Positions 6,202 through 16,464 of a stretch of DNA of 64,000 bases are shown piece by piece; the stretch's first letter is position 1; every line of letters begins with the position of its first letter. Position numbers and translations under genes: made by a program. The DNA is from JALYYC01 sp963795805. Lineage in GTDB: Bacteria; Chloroflexota; Dormibacteria; CF-121. The notes under the pieces are model-generated. The model saw only the letters and a list, made by a program, of their open reading frames with translations. It was not told the origin of the DNA and did no database searches. The stretch is from assembly GCA_963795805.1 (NCBI GenBank), contig CAWCIV010000001.1, forward strand, positions 682,001 through 746,000, in the 5' to 3' direction.

Positions 6202-8757
6202 TTACCGCTGGGCTGGGACCTTGTCGGCGGTGGCGTCGAGGGCACGGCCGCGCATGGCGCGCAGCATGTTGTCCTTGGCCTCGAGCAGCACGCGGCGAAC
6301 CGGGCCCGGGATGTCCTTGCCCTGGAGATATCGGTCCGTAATCGCGACGGTCTCGTCGCCGACCACGATCGCCGGATACATGACTACCGCGAAGGACAGG
6401 GCGATCTCGATGTCGCGGGACTCCCAGATTTTCGGAAGGGCGGCGAAATAGCGGGCGCTATAGGGCTCCAACAGGGCCCGCTGGTCGGGTCGGTGGAAGC
6501 CGCGCATGATGGCGCGCAGCGTCGCCAATGGGAGTTCGGCGTCCTCCGTGATCACCTTCCACGCCTCGGCCTTTGCCTCTGCCGTTGGCCGGGAGGCGCG
6601 CGCCGCTGCGGCGTACCGAGTGCCCTGATCGGTTGGGTCGCGCTTCAACTCAGCGGCGATCAGCGGCTCGTTCGCGGCATCGGCGCTCGCGAGGGCCATG
6701 ACGATCGACCACCGCAGATCGGTATCGACCGCCAGCCCTGGGAAGACTTTGATCCCATCCAGGATGCCGGCGAGGACGGCAAGATGCTCTTCCGAGCCCG
6801 CGGAGCCGATGAAGGCATGCGCCCAGGAGAGCTGTAAGTCGCTGCCCGCCTCGGCGCCGTCGAGGGTGCGAAGCGCGTGCTCCGCCAGCGCCTGCTCCGC
6901 GAGCTTGACATTGCCGGGGTCGCCATAGACATGAATCGCCGACGAGGAGTAGGCGATCAGGTCCTGGACGATGCCGATGTCCGTCTCGCCATGGATGTTG
7001 TTCAGGATGAGGCGGACGAATCGTCGCGCGGGCAGTTCGGCATCGCGAAGCATGTCCCACAGAGCGGCCCACGAGACGGCGCGTGCCAGTGGGTCGGTCA
7101 GCTTGGCCAAGTGGTCGGTCGCTGTCGCGAGTGAGCGCTCGTCGAAGCGGATCTTCGCGTAGGTCAAATCGCCGTCGTTGATCAGCAGGAAGTCAGGCTG
7201 CCTCTCTCCCGCGAGTTCCCGGACCGGGGTGCTTTCTCCGATGACGTCGAGTTCAACGCTACGACGTCGTTCCAGTTTCTCGCCCTTGAGGTCGTAGAGG
7301 CCGATCGCGAGCCGGTGCGAGCGGAGCGTCGGATGGTCGGCCGGCGCCTCCTGCTGGATATTGAGCGACGCGATCGTGTCGCCACGCGGCGTGATCAACG
7401 GTCGTAGCGTGTTCAGGCCGGCCGTTTCCAGCCACTCCTCGGACCACGCCGAGAGGTTGCGGCCTGAGCCCGCCTCGATGTCGGCGAGAAACTCGGCGGT
7501 CGAGGCGTTCGAGTACTGGCGTTCCTTGACGTACTGCTGGACGCCCTTGAGAAACGTGTCCTGGCCAACCCAGGCAACCAGCTGGCGGAGCACGCAGGCG
7601 CCCTTGTTGTAGGTGATGGCGTCAAAGTTCAGACGGACGGAGGCGACATCCGGTATGTCTGCGGCGATCGGATGGGTGGTGGGGAGCTGGTCCTGGCGAC
7701 GGGCGCCGGCCTTGTACTGGTTCGCGAATGTCACCCAGCCATTCTTGAACCGGGTCGCCTCCACCTGGGAGAAGACGGACATGAAGGTCGCGAACGTCTC
7801 GTTCAGCCAGAGGTCATCCCACCAGCGCATGGTGACAAGGTCGCCGAACCACATGTGCGCCATTTCATGCAGGATGACGTTCGCTCGGTCCTCGCGCGCG
7901 GCCTCCGTGACCTTCGAGCGGTAGATGAACACCTCGCTGAAAGTGACGCAGCCGATGTTTTCCATCGCGCCGCTGCTGAATTCGGGGACGAAAAGCTGGT
8001 CGTACTTGTGAAAGGGATAGGGGTATTGGTAGGCAGTGCCATAGAAGTCGAGGCCCTGCTTGGTGATGGTGAAGAGTTCCTCGGGCTCGAGGTACTGCGC
8101 CAGCGACTGGCGGCAGAAGATTCCGAGGTCGATGTCGCCGTGGCGGTCGCGGACGCCGTGGTAGGCACCGGCCACGATTGCCGTAAGGTACGAGGACATC
8201 TTCGGCGAGGCCCCGAAAGTCCAGCGCTTGACGTTCTCGCGACCTGCCACCGGTTGCGCCTGGCCGGCGTTGTTCGAGATGACAACCCAGTCGGCAGGCG
8301 CGAAGACGGTGAAGTCAAATGTCGCTTTCAAATCGGGCTGGTCGAAGCAGGGGAACATCCGGTGCGCATCGAAGGGCTCGAACTGCGTGTGCAAGTAGAC
8401 CTTCTGGTCGACCGGGTCGACGAAGCGGCAGAGGCCGGCGCCAACGTTCTCATAGGCACAGGTGCCGAGGACATGGAGCTCGTTCGCCTCTTTCAGGTTG
8501 GCGAGCTGGATGCGGGCGCCGTTGAAGGCTTCCTTGGGGACTTCCTCGCCATTCAGCTCGCAGCTGTCAAGGGAGGAGGCGAAGAAGTCGATGAAGGTGG
8601 ATCCCCCGGCCTGGTCGCAGAGGAAGTGGATCATTGCGTCGCAGGTGAACGTCTTGTCACCGGTCGTGAAGTCGAGCGCGATCTCGTACAGGGGGCTGCG
8701 GATGAGGTCGGCGCGGCTCCGGGCCTCGTCGCGAGTCAGGTTATTGGCTTCGTTCAT
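6202..8757 (-). CDS. pepN: Aminopeptidase N, M1 family metallopeptidase
   Basis: An 851-residue zinc aminopeptidase that removes N-terminal residues from peptides in the cytoplasm. The exopeptidase motif GAMENIG is at 263-269. The zinc site is HEMAH at 297-301, with the third ligand Glu320 in WLNETFA. A long alpha-helical ERAP1-like C-terminal domain follows. Length and order match actinobacterial-type PepN. The Met at 8757 is the only plausible start before the conserved region. Confidence 0.95.
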   Translation of the reverse strand: MNEANNLTRDEARSRADLIRSPLYEIALDFTTGDKTFTCDAMIHFLCDQAGGSTFIDFFASSLDSCELNGEEVPKEAFNGARIQLANLKEANELHVLGTCAYENVGAGLCRFVDPVDQKVYLHTQFEPFDAHRMFPCFDQPDLKATFDFTVFAPADWVVISNNAGQAQPVAGRENVKRWTFGASPKMSSYLTAIVAGAYHGVRDRHGDIDLGIFCRQSLAQYLEPEELFTITKQGLDFYGTAYQYPYPFHKYDQLFVPEFSSGAMENIGCVTFSEVFIYRSKVTEAAREDRANVILHEMAHMWFGDLVTMRWWDDLWLNETFATFMSVFSQVEATRFKNGWVTFANQYKAGARRQDQLPTTHPIAADIPDVASVRLNFDAITYNKGACVLRQLVAWVGQDTFLKGVQQYVKERQYSNASTAEFLADIEAGSGRNLSAWSEEWLETAGLNTLRPLITPRGDTIASLNIQQEAPADHPTLRSHRLAIGLYDLKGEKLERRRSVELDVIGESTPVRELAGERQPDFLLINDGDLTYAKIRFDERSLATATDHLAKLTDPLARAVSWAALWDMLRDAELPARRFVRLILNNIHGETDIGIVQDLIAYSSSAIHVYGDPGNVKLAEQALAEHALRTLDGAEAGSDLQLSWAHAFIGSAGSEEHLAVLAGILDGIKVFPGLAVDTDLRWSIVMALASADAANEPLIAAELKRDPTDQGTRYAAAARASRPTAEAKAEAWKVITEDAELPLATLRAIMRGFHRPDQRALLEPYSARYFAALPKIWESRDIEIALSFAVVMYPAIVVGDETVAITDRYLQGKDIPGPVRRVLLEAKDNMLRAMRGRALDATADKVPAQR

Positions 8758-8868
8758 TCCCTAGTAATGTAGCGGGTGCCATGTCCGAGGCGGAGATCGC
8801 GGTCGCGAGGTCAGGATTTGCCGAAGGCGACCGGGGCGAGCTCTGGTAGGGACCACTAGCCTTTACCC

Positions 8869-9726
8869 CTGACCAATCGAGCACGCGTCCCTGCCCCGCT
8901 GTATGCGCTCGGCGCGATCGCATCGGTGCAAGTTGGCGCAACCGTCGCGCGGCGTCTGTTCGAGTTTCTCGGGCCGAGTGGTACGGTCTTCCTCCGCGTG
9001 GCGTTCGGCGCGGTGATCCTGCTGGCCATCGCGCGCCCTGGCCGGCCGCGGCTTCACGGGACGCAGTGGCGGGCCATCGTGGTTTTTGGCCTGGTGGTCG
9101 CCGCGATGAATCTGATGTTCTACCAGGCGATTGCCCGCATCCCGCTGGGCATCGCGGTGACCATCGAATTCCTCGGTCCCCTGGCGGTGGCGATCATCGG
9201 TTCGCGAAATGTCGTCGACTTCGTCTGGGCGGCGATGGCCGCGGTGGGCGTCGCGATCCTCTCGTTCGGCGGTGGAACGGTCACCCTGGTCGGTGTGCTC
9301 TTCGCCCTCGGAGCCGCTGTCGGCTGGGCCTGCTACATCCTGATGAGCCAGCGTGTCGGACGGTTGGTCCCGGGACCCAATGGGCTGGCGCTCGCGCTGG
9401 TGGTCGGCGGTCTCGCTCTGCTGCCGTTTGGGGTTGCTGGCGCCGGCAGCCGGTTGCTGGAACCACGCAACCTACTGATGAGCATCCTGGTCGCCATCCT
9501 GTCGACCGCGATCCCGTTCTCCCTGGAGTTTGCCGCACTCAGACGCCTGTCAAGCCAAATCTTCGGAATCCTGATGAGCCTCGAGCCGGCCATGGGGGCG
9601 TTGGCGGGGTTTGTGTTCCTCGCGCAGCACCTGTCCGCTGGCGATTTGCTCGCGATCGTGCTGGTGATGGTCGCGAGCGCGGGGGCTACCCTGCGCTCTC
9701 GTCAGAAGGGACTGGCCCGATCGTGA
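8869..9726 (+). CDS. EamA/RhtA-like amino-acid exporter
   Basis: A drug/metabolite-transporter family protein of about 285 residues with ten hydrophobic segments in two EamA repeats, most like the threonine/homoserine exporter RhtA (GPSGTVFLR, MNLMFYQAI, PLGIAVTIEFLGPLAVA). The first standard start is GTG at 8926. That would remove most of the first membrane helix, because similarity to RhtA begins near 8887 (PAPLYALGAIASVQVGA). The frame is open from 8860 with no ATG/GTG/TTG before 8926, so a CTG at 8869 is used here as a tentative start. The end overlaps the convergent VOC gene by 41 bp. Confidence 0.8.
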   Translation: MTNRARVPAPLYALGAIASVQVGATVARRLFEFLGPSGTVFLRVAFGAVILLAIARPGRPRLHGTQWRAIVVFGLVVAAMNLMFYQAIARIPLGIAVTIEFLGPLAVAIIGSRNVVDFVWAAMAAVGVAILSFGGGTVTLVGVLFALGAAVGWACYILMSQRVGRLVPGPNGLALALVVGGLALLPFGVAGAGSRLLEPRNLLMSILVAILSTAIPFSLEFAALRRLSSQIFGILMSLEPAMGALAGFVFLAQHLSAGDLLAIVLVMVASAGATLRSRQKGLARS

Positions 9727-10150
9727 CGTGGCCGCTTTGGTCGACATGCCAGCCCGGGTTCGTTGCTATCTCCCAGCGAAAGCCGGATGGGTCGGCAAAG
9801 TAGCAGTGGAAGCCGCCGAACGCAGCCGTTTGCGGTTCCTTGAGGATCGTGGCACCCGCGGCGCGGGCCAGCTCGCACACGGCACGGACGTCGTCCTCGG
9901 TTTGGAGGATCTGCGCGAGGCTCATCGGTGGATATCCCGCGGAGGCGGGCGCCTGGCGGTCTGAGCCGGCGTCTTTGGCCAGATCATCGGCGCCGAAAAG
10001 GCCGAGTAACAACCCGTGGTTGATCTGGATGAACACGACCTCCCTGCCCACCTCGAAGGACACGGGCCAGTGCAGTCCCTCGACGTAGAAACGACGCGCG
10101 ACCTCGAGGTCCGGGACGCCAAGGGTGATCAGATCGAGGCGCGGCTGCAT
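9686..10150 (-). CDS. VOC (glyoxalase/bleomycin-resistance) family protein
   Basis: A 154-residue protein with the betaalphabetabetabeta glyoxalase fold: DLITLGVPDLEVARRFYVEGLHW at the N-terminus and FADPSGFRWEIA at the C-terminus, where the Glu is a usual metal ligand. Members are metal-dependent lyases or dioxygenases, or binding proteins; the substrate is unknown. It follows the OsmC gene by 8 bp on the same strand. Confidence 0.87.
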   Translation of the reverse strand: MQPRLDLITLGVPDLEVARRFYVEGLHWPVSFEVGREVVFIQINHGLLLGLFGADDLAKDAGSDRQAPASAGYPPMSLAQILQTEDDVRAVCELARAAGATILKEPQTAAFGGFHCYFADPSGFRWEIATNPGWHVDQSGHVTIGPVPSDESAG

Positions 10151-10158
10151 TGCCCTGG

Positions 10159-10605
10159 CTAGAGGTTACTAACTCGAATCGACACGCTCGCGTCGATGCG
10201 GCAGCCGTTCTGGCCGAGTTGGATCGTGCCGCTGACCGGACAATAGCGGGTGTGCGCGAGGTTGACCGCCTTCTCGACCAGCGCCTGGTCAAACGGGCCG
10301 TCGCCGCCGACCAGGAACTCGAGATGGATCGCGGTGAAAGCCTTCGGCCAGGCATCCTGGCGTTGGCCGTGCGCCCGGATCTCGAGCGTGCGCACCGGCT
10401 GGCGCATCTTCTGCAGCAGCGAGAGGGCGCTGATGCCCGAGCAGGCGGAGAGGGCACCGAGCAAGAGTTCGGCAGGATCCATGCCGGCATCCTCACCGAG
10501 CGGTTTCGGTTCGTCGACAATGACCCGCTGGCCGCGCGGTCCGCTCGCGTCGAAGCGGACGCCGCTACCTGCCCACCGGGTGGTGACCACGGTGCTTTCG
10601 GCCAT
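10159..10605 (-). CDS. OsmC-family peroxiredoxin-like protein
   Basis: A 148-residue OsmC/Ohr-fold protein with both expected cysteines: one in LLGALSACSGISAL and one in HTRYCPVSGTI. In OsmC these reduce organic hydroperoxides using a Cys pair, acting in the cytoplasm. It lies downstream of the ABC-2 genes with a 27-bp gap and may share their transcript. Confidence 0.88.
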   Translation of the reverse strand: MAESTVVTTRWAGSGVRFDASGPRGQRVIVDEPKPLGEDAGMDPAELLLGALSACSGISALSLLQKMRQPVRTLEIRAHGQRQDAWPKAFTAIHLEFLVGGDGPFDQALVEKAVNLAHTRYCPVSGTIQLGQNGCRIDASVSIRVSNL

Positions 10606-10632
10606 CGCTCAACCATAGCGCTGAGCGCGGGT

Positions 10633-11421
10633 CTATTTGAGAAGCAGGCGGTTGAGCCGGGTCGTGGCGAGCCAGAGGGCGCCGATGCCCAAGGCGGCCA
10701 GGTAGGCGACATCCATCAGGACCCACGGGCCGATCCCGCCGGTGGTGAGGCTGCGAAGCAGGTCGATGCCGCGGTAAAGCGGCGTCAACTCGACCAGGAC
10801 TCGGAGAGGGATGGGGTAGACGTCGACCGGATAGAACGTGCCAGAGAACAGAATCATGGGGAGCAGCAGCGTCAGGACGATGTCGAAGTCCTGCCACTGA
10901 CGAACGAAGGTCGTGACAGCCGTCCCAAGCGCGGAGAAGGCGAAACCGGTCAGGAGGGAGGCCGGCAGGGCGAGCACCGCCCAGGGGGACTTGATCAGCC
11001 CGAGGGTAAGCATCACCAGCAGGAAGGTGAGTGCGTAGATATTTCCGCGCACCAGCGCCCAGGCCATCTCGCCGAGCGCGACGTCGAAAATGCTGAGCGG
11101 GGTCGCGAGGATTCCCTCATAGAGCTTCATGTACTTGAGCTTGTAAAAGAAGTTGAAGCCCGTCTCGTACAGCGCGCCGTTCATGGTCGAGGACGCCATC
11201 AAGCCGGGAGCGACGAAGGCGGCGTAGCTCAAGGGGTGCCCGTTCTCGCTCACGGTGCCGACGAATGCGCCGACGCCGAATCCGATCCCAAGGAGGTAGA
11301 AGAGAGGCTCGCCGAATCCGGAGGCGACCACGATCCAGGCCCGTCGATAGCGCGTGAGGTTGCGTTCGAGCAGCCGGGTGGCGGGCAACCGCGAAAGACG
11401 GGCGCCGGCAACTGCGCTCAT
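10633..11421 (-). CDS. ABC-2 type transporter permease
   Basis: A 262-residue integral membrane protein with six hydrophobic segments and the ABC-2 signature around LLLPMILFSGTFYPVD. It pairs with a second permease whose stop overlaps its ATG by 4 bp and with an ATPase upstream. The frame is open further upstream, but only the Met at 11421 gives the normal N-terminus. The subunits probably form a DrrAB/NodIJ-like exporter of lipid, polysaccharide or drug; the cargo is unknown. Confidence 0.88.
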   Translation of the reverse strand: MSAVAGARLSRLPATRLLERNLTRYRRAWIVVASGFGEPLFYLLGIGFGVGAFVGTVSENGHPLSYAAFVAPGLMASSTMNGALYETGFNFFYKLKYMKLYEGILATPLSIFDVALGEMAWALVRGNIYALTFLLVMLTLGLIKSPWAVLALPASLLTGFAFSALGTAVTTFVRQWQDFDIVLTLLLPMILFSGTFYPVDVYPIPLRVLVELTPLYRGIDLLRSLTTGGIGPWVLMDVAYLAALGIGALWLATTRLNRLLLK

Positions 11422-12188
11422 TGGGCCAGGCTGCGTTCGAACGTAAGCCGAGCAATCGCGATGCCTGCGACGGCATAGGTGACGAGGACCGCCAGGTGAA
11501 GCGCACTTGAACTCAGGGTCGCGGACCCGGAGGTCAGCGATCGAGCCAGCGTGACGCCATGGGCGAGCGGTGTTAGCCAGGCAACATCTTGGACGACAAC
11601 CGGCAGGCGATCGAGCGGAAAAAACGTGCCGCCGAGGATGAAGAGAGGGGTGACAACAAACCGACCGATCACTGCGAATCCCATGTCGGTGCGTTGTGCC
11701 GCTGAAAAGGCAAGCATCGGTACGCCGAAGGCGAGGCCGTTCAAGACGCCGACCAGGATGGCAAGCGGCGCCAGGGTGGAATGCACCGTACTGAAAAGGG
11801 TCATTACCAGAAAAAAGATAGCTGCCACCGTCGTCAGTCGGATGATGAGCCATCCAATCTCACCTGCCAGCAGGTCGCGAACGCGAAGTGGTGTTGCCAG
11901 CATGCCGTCGTAGGTATGCAGCCAGCGGCTCTTGCCCAGGATGGGATAGGCCATCTCACTGAAAGCGGTCTGCATGGTTGCGGCTGAGAGGACGCCAGGT
12001 GCGACGAACGCCAGGTAGGAAAGGCCGCCGACCGAACGGGTCGGGCCATGCGCGATCAGACTGCCGATGCCGACTCCCATCGCGGTGAGAAAGAGCAGCG
12101 GCGACACGAAGGAGACGAAGATGGATCCGCGCCAGGCGCGGCGATAGACGATGGCGTTGTGCTCGAGGACGCGCAGGGCTCCGTTCAT
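11418..12188 (-). CDS. ABC-2 type transporter permease
   Basis: A 256-residue membrane protein, paralogous to the following permease. Shared features are the N-terminal RRAWRGSIFVSFVSPLLFL segment, a YDGMLATPL loop matching YEGILATPL in its partner, and GGTFFPLDRLP. The two permeases probably make a heterodimer. The gene sits 6 bp after the ATPase gene and overlaps the second permease by 4 bp. Confidence 0.88.
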   Translation of the reverse strand: MNGALRVLEHNAIVYRRAWRGSIFVSFVSPLLFLTAMGVGIGSLIAHGPTRSVGGLSYLAFVAPGVLSAATMQTAFSEMAYPILGKSRWLHTYDGMLATPLRVRDLLAGEIGWLIIRLTTVAAIFFLVMTLFSTVHSTLAPLAILVGVLNGLAFGVPMLAFSAAQRTDMGFAVIGRFVVTPLFILGGTFFPLDRLPVVVQDVAWLTPLAHGVTLARSLTSGSATLSSSALHLAVLVTYAVAGIAIARLTFERSLAQ

Positions 12189-12194
12189 TCAGGG

Positions 12195-13136
<942 letters not shown>

Positions 13137-13170
13137 GAACTCGATAGTACGGGCCGCCGCCCAGCGGGAG

Positions 13171-13734
13171 TTAGATGGCGGCGGTCAATTGCAGCGCGCG
13201 GCGGTCGCCGTGACCCGGGACGCCGCCAGCCCGAGCGAGGACGGCTACCTCGTGGTCGATCAGGAAGCGCTTCCGCTCGAGGCCACCGGCAAAGCCGGTC
13301 AGGGAGCCATTGGCGCCGATGACGCGGTGGCAGGGGACGATGATGCAGACGGGATTCGCCCGGTTCGCCGCGCCCAGGGCCCGTGCCGCAGTTGGGATGC
13401 CGAGCTGACGGGCCTGGTGGCCGTAGCTGACGGTCGTGCCAAATGGGATGGCGGCGAGCTCACGCCAGGCGGCGAGCTGGAAGCGCGTCCCCTCGACATC
13501 GAGCGGAACATCAAACGTTGTCCGGGTCCCGTTGAAGTATTCGTCGAGCTGGCGGGTGGCCAGCGTAAGCCATGGCTGCTCGGCATTGCGGTGGGGCCGT
13601 CCTGTCAGCCGGATCCGCCCGCTATCGCGCGCAAAGGTGATGGCGCGGAGTCCGCGATCGGAGGCGACCAGCGTGAGCGGGCCCACTGGCGTGTCGTGGA
13701 TCGTGCTGTGCAGGACGTTCTTCGTAGTAATCAT
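13171..13734 (-). CDS. ogt: Methylated-DNA-protein cysteine methyltransferase
   Basis: A 187-residue suicide repair protein that takes alkyl groups from O6-alkylguanine. The acceptor Cys is in PCHRVIGANG, preceded by the DNA-binding helix region YGHQARQLG and AARALGAAN. It begins 2 bp after the stop of the Ada-AlkA fusion gene, so the two alkylation-repair enzymes form an operon. A C-terminal extension past the core motif is not conserved. Confidence 0.94.
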   Translation of the reverse strand: MITTKNVLHSTIHDTPVGPLTLVASDRGLRAITFARDSGRIRLTGRPHRNAEQPWLTLATRQLDEYFNGTRTTFDVPLDVEGTRFQLAAWRELAAIPFGTTVSYGHQARQLGIPTAARALGAANRANPVCIIVPCHRVIGANGSLTGFAGGLERKRFLIDHEVAVLARAGGVPGHGDRRALQLTAAI

Positions 13735-13736
13735 TG

Positions 13737-15215
13737 TCAGGCTGCTCCTTTCATGATGGGGGACGCGAGGCTGGCCCAGAGGTGGTGGGTTGCATAGGTC
13801 CGCCAGGGCCTCCAGGCGGCGGCATGTCCGGCGATCGTCTTCGGGTCGTTGCCGAGTCCGAGCAGGGCGCCCGCTTTCTTGATGCCGAGGTCAGTCGCGA
13901 GAAACGTGTCCGGGTCGCCGAGCGCGCGCATCACAATGTATCCGGCGGTCCACTCGCCGATGCCGGGAAGGGCTGCCAGGTGCTGCAAGACTTCGGCCCT
14001 GTCAGCCCCGGGGTCGAGCAAAACGTCTCCGCTTGCGATCGCCCGGCTGACGTGGGTCAGTGTGTTGCGGCGGCTCCTAGGCATACCGAGTGTTGATAGG
14101 TCGGCATCCGCGATCGCAGCAGCGGTGGGGAAGAGGTGGGTCAGGGTCGGATGCGCGATCGTGATCGCGTCACCGTTCGCGGCGACGAGCCGTGCAGCGA
14201 GCGTACGGGCGGCGGCAAGCGACACCTGCTGACCCAGAATCGCCTGAATCGCGAGCTCGGTCCCGTCGACCGCGCCCGGTGCGCGCAGTCCCGGATTGCG
14301 GCGCACAAGTGGGCCGAGGCGCGGGTCGGTCGAAAGCACGTCGCAGACGCTTGTTGGATCGGCGTCGAGGTCGAGCAAACGCCGGCAGCGCCGCACCGCT
14401 GCCGCGAGGTCTCTGATCGTCTGAAGCTTCAGGGTGCAGCGGATGTAGGTGTCGGCCGGTTCGAGCTCGACGATCGCCGCTCCGCCGGGAAGACGCAGTG
14501 TGCGGCGGTACGATTGGCCCTCGACCTCCGCGACGCCGGGGATCGCACGCGTGCCCAGCCAGGAGAGCAACGAAGGCCAATCGAGCGGGGCGCGGAACGG
14601 GAGGCGCAGGATGAGCGAGCCATTCGGATGCTCACCGCGGCGGCGGCCGGCGGCGCGGAGCTCGGTCGGCGTCAGCGCGAAGACGTCGCGGACCGTGTCA
14701 TTGAACTGCCGGATGCTGTCAAAGCCGGCCGCGAACGCGAGGTCCGTGAATGGCAGAGCGGTCGTTTCGATCAGCGTGCGTGCGGTTTGGGCGCGTTGCG
14801 CCCGCGCGATCGCGAGCGGACCGGCGCCGAGCTCAGAGACGAGGAGACGATGGAGGTGCCGTTCGCTGACCGCGAGGCGGCGGGCCACGCCGGCGACACC
14901 GTCGCGATCGATCACGCCATCCGCAATCAGGCGCATCGCACGCCCGACGAGGTCGCCGCGAACGTTCCACTCCGGCGAGCCCGGCGAGGCATCGGGCCGG
15001 CAGCGCTTGCAGGCGCGAAAACCGGCGAGCTGGGCCGCTGCGGCGGTTGGGTAGAAGCGCACGTTCTGCCGCTTCGGCCGGACTGGCGTCGGGCAGCTCG
15101 GCCGGCAGTAGATGCCGGTCGTGCGGACGGCCGTGATGAACCAGCCGTCGAAGCGGGCATCGCGGCTCTCGACCGCCCGATAGCAGCGCTCGAAGTCCAG
15201 CGTTGTCGGTGCCAT
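13737..15215 (-). CDS. Ada-type regulator fused to AlkA 3-methyladenine DNA glycosylase
   Basis: A 492-residue three-part protein. Residues about 1-80 are the Ada N-terminal zinc domain with four Cys (YCRPSC ... CKRC), the first of which repairs methylphosphotriesters and triggers activation. Residues about 85-180 are an AraC-type HTH. Residues about 200-490 are an AlkA glycosylase with the HhH motif LPGIGEWTAGYI and catalytic Asp in FLATDLG. The O6-methylguanine domain of classic Ada is missing and is provided by ogt immediately downstream. The start at 15215 was chosen because the zinc domain begins there; an in-frame Met at 15233 is possible. Confidence 0.92.
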   Translation of the reverse strand: MAPTTLDFERCYRAVESRDARFDGWFITAVRTTGIYCRPSCPTPVRPKRQNVRFYPTAAAAQLAGFRACKRCRPDASPGSPEWNVRGDLVGRAMRLIADGVIDRDGVAGVARRLAVSERHLHRLLVSELGAGPLAIARAQRAQTARTLIETTALPFTDLAFAAGFDSIRQFNDTVRDVFALTPTELRAAGRRRGEHPNGSLILRLPFRAPLDWPSLLSWLGTRAIPGVAEVEGQSYRRTLRLPGGAAIVELEPADTYIRCTLKLQTIRDLAAAVRRCRRLLDLDADPTSVCDVLSTDPRLGPLVRRNPGLRAPGAVDGTELAIQAILGQQVSLAAARTLAARLVAANGDAITIAHPTLTHLFPTAAAIADADLSTLGMPRSRRNTLTHVSRAIASGDVLLDPGADRAEVLQHLAALPGIGEWTAGYIVMRALGDPDTFLATDLGIKKAGALLGLGNDPKTIAGHAAAWRPWRTYATHHLWASLASPIMKGAA

Positions 15216-15294
15216 GTGCCTATGGTGAGGCATCGGCAGGCCCTGCGCTAGCGGGAATCGGACCTTATGATTTGGCCCGCTTCTGCGACGGTCG

Positions 15295-16389
15295 TCAGGT
15301 GCCGGGCGTGGTGATGACGGTCCAGTGATGTCCGCCATCGACGGTGCGCTCGATGCTGCCACGGACCGTTCCGTAGCCGACAAGCGGACTACCGAACGCA
15401 AAGAGTGCCGGGATCGGGGCTGCCTGCTCGTAGTCTGACGCGAATCCGTGCCAGGTCGATCCGGCGTCCGTGGTCTCCAGTGCGGAGTGGTAGCTGACGA
15501 TCTTGAGCCACCGCGACTCACTGACGAAAATTACGTCGTAAAGTCCGACGCCGGTCGTTGCGAGGTAGGACCACGTCGCGCCGCCGTCAACCGAGCGAAA
15601 GACATATTCCGCTGGCATTTGGGTGGCCACCCGCATCCCGGAAGCCGGCAGTAGCAGGGTTTTCCCGAAGCCCCTTACTAGCCCGGAAGTCAGGGTGAAA
15701 CCTCCCGACTGTGTGGTGAAGCCCGGCGGATCGGGCAAGGCGCTATGCGCCCACGTGAGTCCTCCGTCTGCGGTCGCATAAATTGTCGGCCCGGAGTTGG
15801 GATCTGCGCCACCGAGAAAGCCGTGCATCGTGTCCACGAACGAGAGACCCTGTTTGCACTGGCGATAACTGATCGATCCGGGTGTCTGATGTTGCCAGTC
15901 AACCGATGCGACCTGCTGCCAGGTTTCGCCTCCATCTGACGTACGCCAGACGCTCGTTCCGGCTCCGTTGCACTGCGTTTCAGGTACGCCCCCGGTTGCA
16001 AACCATCCGTGGAGGTCGTCGACAAACGAGACCTCGGCCCGCGGGAAGTTGCCAGGTGGAATCGCCCGTTGTTGCCAGGTCGTGCCCCGATCGGTCGAGC
16101 GGTAAAGATACGGGGCTCCTCCCTCGACAATGACCCAGACGACATTGTCCGATGCCGCGTTCACGGATACCTCCGCTGGCATTGCGATCGGACCTGGCGG
16201 CAGCACGAGACTGCCATTGACGAACGCTGGTGTTGTCCGAGCTGGCGACCCGCTCGGGTCCGGGTTGAGCGATGGTGTTGGGGTCCGGCTCGGAGCGGCC
16301 GCTCTGGCGACCGGGGTGCTGCATGCCGTGGCGAGCAGGGCGGCCAATCCGATACTGACGACCAGGGGGCTGCACGTCGTGCCGCTCAT
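15295..16389 (-). CDS. Lipoprotein with BNR/Asp-box beta-propeller
   Basis: A 364-residue predicted lipoprotein. The signal peptide ends in the lipobox LLATAC (residues about 18-23), followed by a Pro/Ser/Thr-rich linker. At least six Asp-box repeats follow, for example RSTDRGTTW, RTSDGGETW, ATADGGLTW, RSVDGGATW and ETTDAGSTW, so the fold is a Ycf48/sialidase-like beta-propeller outside the membrane. Catalytic sialidase residues are not evident, so it is more likely a binding or assembly factor. Confidence 0.83.
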   Translation of the reverse strand: MSGTTCSPLVVSIGLAALLATACSTPVARAAAPSRTPTPSLNPDPSGSPARTTPAFVNGSLVLPPGPIAMPAEVSVNAASDNVVWVIVEGGAPYLYRSTDRGTTWQQRAIPPGNFPRAEVSFVDDLHGWFATGGVPETQCNGAGTSVWRTSDGGETWQQVASVDWQHQTPGSISYRQCKQGLSFVDTMHGFLGGADPNSGPTIYATADGGLTWAHSALPDPPGFTTQSGGFTLTSGLVRGFGKTLLLPASGMRVATQMPAEYVFRSVDGGATWSYLATTGVGLYDVIFVSESRWLKIVSYHSALETTDAGSTWHGFASDYEQAAPIPALFAFGSPLVGYGTVRGSIERTVDGGHHWTVITTPGT

Positions 16390-16464
16390 ACAACTATCTA
16401 ACGGCTCAGCCCGCAGTAGGTTTCTCCTTGTGGCCCCGTCACCCATGGCGACGCGCTTGCGGTC

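Noticed and set aside
7672..8772. Plus-strand open frame of 366 codons opposite pepN
   Set aside because: Antisense to conserved M1 peptidase motifs; composition typical of shadow frames.
10150..11478. Plus-strand open frame of 442 codons opposite OsmC and the ABC permease
   Set aside because: Low-complexity charged translation with no family motifs; antisense to real genes.
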